Source: Lyophyllum atratum
Taxonomy: Eukaryota > Basidiomycota > Agaricomycetes > Agaricales > Lyophyllaceae
Reading direction: 5' to 3'
Length of the DNA stretch: 64,000 nucleotides
Assembly: GCA_014905825.1 (NCBI GenBank)
Contig: JACGCN010000001.1
Span: 1,054,001 to 1,118,000 of the forward strand
Shown: in pieces, positions 61,831 to 64,000 of the stretch
Layout: the number at the start of each line of letters is the position of its first letter
Position numbering within the stretch: position 1 is the stretch's first letter
Program-made: the position numbers and the translations under genes
Notes under the pieces: generated by a model
Seen by the model: the letters and a program-made list of their open reading frames with translations, nothing else
The model's database searches: none
Told to the model about the DNA's origin: nothing

Positions 61831-63604
61831 TCAGGCTCCTGCAGTTTTCTGCTCTTTCGCGGCGTCTGCGCTGGCTTGCAGCTTTGCGGCGCGGGAGCGT
61901 TCACTCGCGTCGCGAATAGCCCAGGTTAACTCGTATGTCCTAACTGCGTCTATGGATAATGTCAGATCATGCCGAAAATCTACTAAGAGTGACAAACCTT
62001 CATAGCTGCTCAGGATCTGAGCTGCCTCGGGATCCTCCTCGATGTCTTCGATGATATCGATCAAGTTTGAGACTTCAGAGAAGAAGGGATCATCATCCGG
62101 GAATCGAATGGCCTGCTCGTGGTCATCTCCAGGTTTGCGGACGTAGAGCACAGGTTGCACGTATGGGTTCACTAATCTGCGGTAATATGATACGGCGCTA
62201 AGCAAGGAAAAACCTGTTCAACGTCTCGAAAGACATACTTCAGTTGGTAGCCATCGGCATATACTTCCAGTTCGCAGCTGTAGTCCGTGTCGTGAAGGGC
62301 GACGATGTGAGTGAAGCTTCCAACAGCCCCGCTGTCATACTTCCTGTAATCGCTAGTGAGTATGATGTTCAAGGTTTTCGTGATGCTTCCTCCATACCAA
62401 GTTGCGGCCGTGACGCGAGGGTTCCTGTTTTCAGGGGCAATTTTGCTCTCATCAATGGCCATCTTGGAAAGCTGGCCAGCGTTCTCGTACCACTCGAGCG
62501 AGTGGGCGCTAACAGTGGAAATATCGACTTCTCCCCCAAAGTATCGAGACAGATCGCAGAAATGTGTCCCTTGCTCAATAACAGGCCCGGCACTGAGGGG
62601 GGGTTATGTAAGTGACAAGCACAGGTAATTATAGTAAGTATCGGGTGCTCACCTCCTAGACTTGTCCCACCAATCAGGTTTGGCAATCTTTTCATAGGCA
62701 CAAGCGTAACGCGCGATGGTGGCCATGACAGTAAGCCCGTTTTCTTCGATGATCTGCTTCATCATCTGTACGGCTTTCAAGTACCTGAGCATGTACCTAT
62801 ACGGACTCATGAACTTCGTCGTCGCGTCATAGGTCATAGTAGCTCACCCAACAGAACAGATCGTTTTGGAATCAGTGATAGTCTTAGCGATTGCGAAACC
62901 TTCTTCGATATCTTGGCGAGGGCCAGTCGCAATGGGCTTCTCGATGAACATAGCGACGCCTGGGAAGTACTTGAGGATTTGCATCTCGATATCGCGTCCC
63001 GGCTGCAGAGTGCCGCGGAACATAGGAGGGCTTCCAACGATAACGGCACGGGGTCTGTCCTTGGGGGACATGTTCTTCACAAAGTCTTCCAATGTCTTGA
63101 AAACCCGGGTATCCTGGTATGCAGAGACGACAAAGGAGTCACATTTCTCCTTGAGGATCGCAGTCGCGCGCTCGATGGCCGGATCAATGATTGCGACGAC
63201 TTTAAGTCGTCGACCAAGTTTGCTGTACGAATACGTGAGGACGCGAGTGCATAGTCTACAGCGATTGAACGGACTGTTCGAGGCGGAAAGAGTGATTCCA
63301 AGGGCCTTCGTCGGACCCTATGGCCGGTGAGGAGTTAGATCGTCGTACGAAATCGGTGATAATCTAATTTACCAAACATGATGTTCCCTGCACCGATGAA
63401 AACGACGTTGAAATCATCCGACCCACCAATATGGGTTGTTCTGGGTTACATGGATCAGCAGCTCGCTTTTAGCGAGGGGGGTAGGAAAGGACAGAACTTG
63501 TCCATAGGAATGAGCCTCGATGGGTCGATGGAGGGGCGACGAGAGGAAATCCCCGAGCCTCTGCGGTCTGAACCGCGACGCTCGGAGGGTCTGCGACTAG
63601 CCAT
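61831..63604 (-). CDS. Gfo/Idh/MocA-family NAD(P)-dependent oxidoreductase
   Basis: Sugar or polyol dehydrogenase-like enzyme. The start at 63604 (MASRRPSERRGSDRRGSGIS) is the best of few options; an intron with donor gttctg joins MDK to THIGGSDDFNVVFIGAGNIM, where GAGNIM is the Rossmann loop. Then SDEGPWNHSFRLEHKLGRRL, KVVAIIDPAIERA, PRAVIVGSPP and the hallmark FIEKPIATGPRQDIEE with the Glu-Lys-Pro motif. The C-terminal alpha/beta domain has YMLRYLKAVQMMKQIIEENG, PVIEQGTHFCDLSRYFGGEV and YADGYQLKYVF. Ends KTAGA at 61831. Substrate cannot be told from the sequence. Confidence 0.88.
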
Positions 63605-63673
63605 AGCTGGGATGAGGAGGTAGTCGATGGGGGTGTGGGGGATGAAGATTGGAAAGATGGGTAATGAATGGGG

Positions 63674-63681
63674 TTTATATA
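63674..63681 (-). promoter_or_regulatory. Candidate TATA box of the Gfo/Idh/MocA gene
   Basis: TATATAAA on the minus strand, about 69 nt upstream of the ATG at 63604. Good consensus and position; the start site is not known. Confidence 0.45.
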
Positions 63682-63807
63682 GATTACGCCGATCAATTGA
63701 CGATTATCTGCTCCGACCCCTAGCTCCCCACATGAGTATGTTGAACGATAACAGTCATAGAGTAAATACTAGGTATCTTCCAACATCCAATATAGTACAC
63801 TTTTATC

Positions 63808-64000
63808 TCACGACGACGGTGCCTCCATGATCTTCTGTTCCTTCCGTGCTAGTTTCTCTCGTCTCCGTTCCGCTGCCTCCAGCCGATCGGTCATGGCCTT
63901 GAGCTCCGCTTTCAGTTTCTCATTCTCCTGGGACAGCTTCAACACATTTGATGCTCGCTTTTGAACCTTTTCCACTCTGCAGAACCGTCATTCATTCGCC
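63808..64000 (-). CDS. C-terminal exon of an unidentified coiled-coil protein (cut by window end)
   Basis: Last exon starts about 63976 after an acceptor (ctgcag) and ends at a stop at 63808-63810. It encodes a strongly charged helix (VEKVQKRASNVLKLSQENEK, then LKAELKAMTDRLEAAERRRE) closing with KQKI-like basic residues and MEAPSS. Heptad Leu and Val spacing indicates a coiled coil. The family is not recognised from this fragment. The remainder lies beyond the right edge. Confidence 0.6.

Overview
The window is nuclear DNA of a filamentous basidiomycete, most likely an agaricomycete. The genes are dense, on both strands, and cut by many introns of about 48-65 bp. Gene contents fit that group: a TEA-domain factor, a Gal4-type factor with a C6 cluster, a GPI-anchored cupredoxin, an Mso1-like protein and fungal-type AP-1 beta without an ear domain. 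Thirty-one protein genes are supported, two of them cut by the window ends. No tRNA or rRNA gene, transposon, CRISPR array or plasmid-type feature was seen.

Layout. 0-10 kb: microtubule TOG protein (partial), APC5, NOC3 and a TEA-domain transcription factor. 10-19 kb: ESCRT-I VPS23, an inner-nuclear-membrane HeH/LEM protein, mitochondrial sulfide:quinone oxidoreductase and an Mso1-like protein. 19-30 kb: a secreted GPI cupredoxin, a Nepro-domain protein whose start collides head-to-head with the AP-1 beta gene, an OTU deubiquitinase and an ARM-repeat SmgGDS-like protein. 30-36 kb: peroxisomal enoyl-CoA isomerase, amino acid permease and pirin. 36-46 kb: NSA1/WDR74, GID E3 subunit RMD5, a C6 zinc-cluster factor and a TBC1D5-like Rab-GAP. 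46-64 kb: SDH1, SPF45, an RsfS/ATP25-like mitochondrial protein, SHR3, LETM1/Mdm38, ALKBH1, ribosomal protein S21, GYP7, aprataxin, a Gfo/Idh/MocA oxidoreductase and the tail of a coiled-coil protein.

Most genes are conserved housekeeping genes and no pathway cluster is evident. Themes recur: membrane traffic (VPS23, Mso1-like, AP-1 beta, TBC1D5-like, GYP7, SHR3), mitochondria (SQR, SDH1, LETM1, RsfS-like), ubiquitin (APC5, OTU, RMD5) and ribosome biogenesis (NOC3, NSA1, Nepro, RPS21). SHR3 is the ER packaging factor for permeases like the one at 31.7 kb, but the two are 18 kb apart and probably only coincidentally linked.

The most checkable oddities are three small indels that break conserved reading frames (AP-1 beta at 23378, permease near 32718, pirin at 34590-34594). 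Others are the overlapping 5' ends of the Nepro and AP-1 beta genes, four GC-AG introns, a 12-nt microexon in the enoyl-CoA isomerase, and stop-free, 3n-length introns next to catalytic residues of two enzymes. I found no convincing evidence of a new multi-gene system. Exon joins were read by eye from splice motifs and protein similarity recalled from knowledge of the families.
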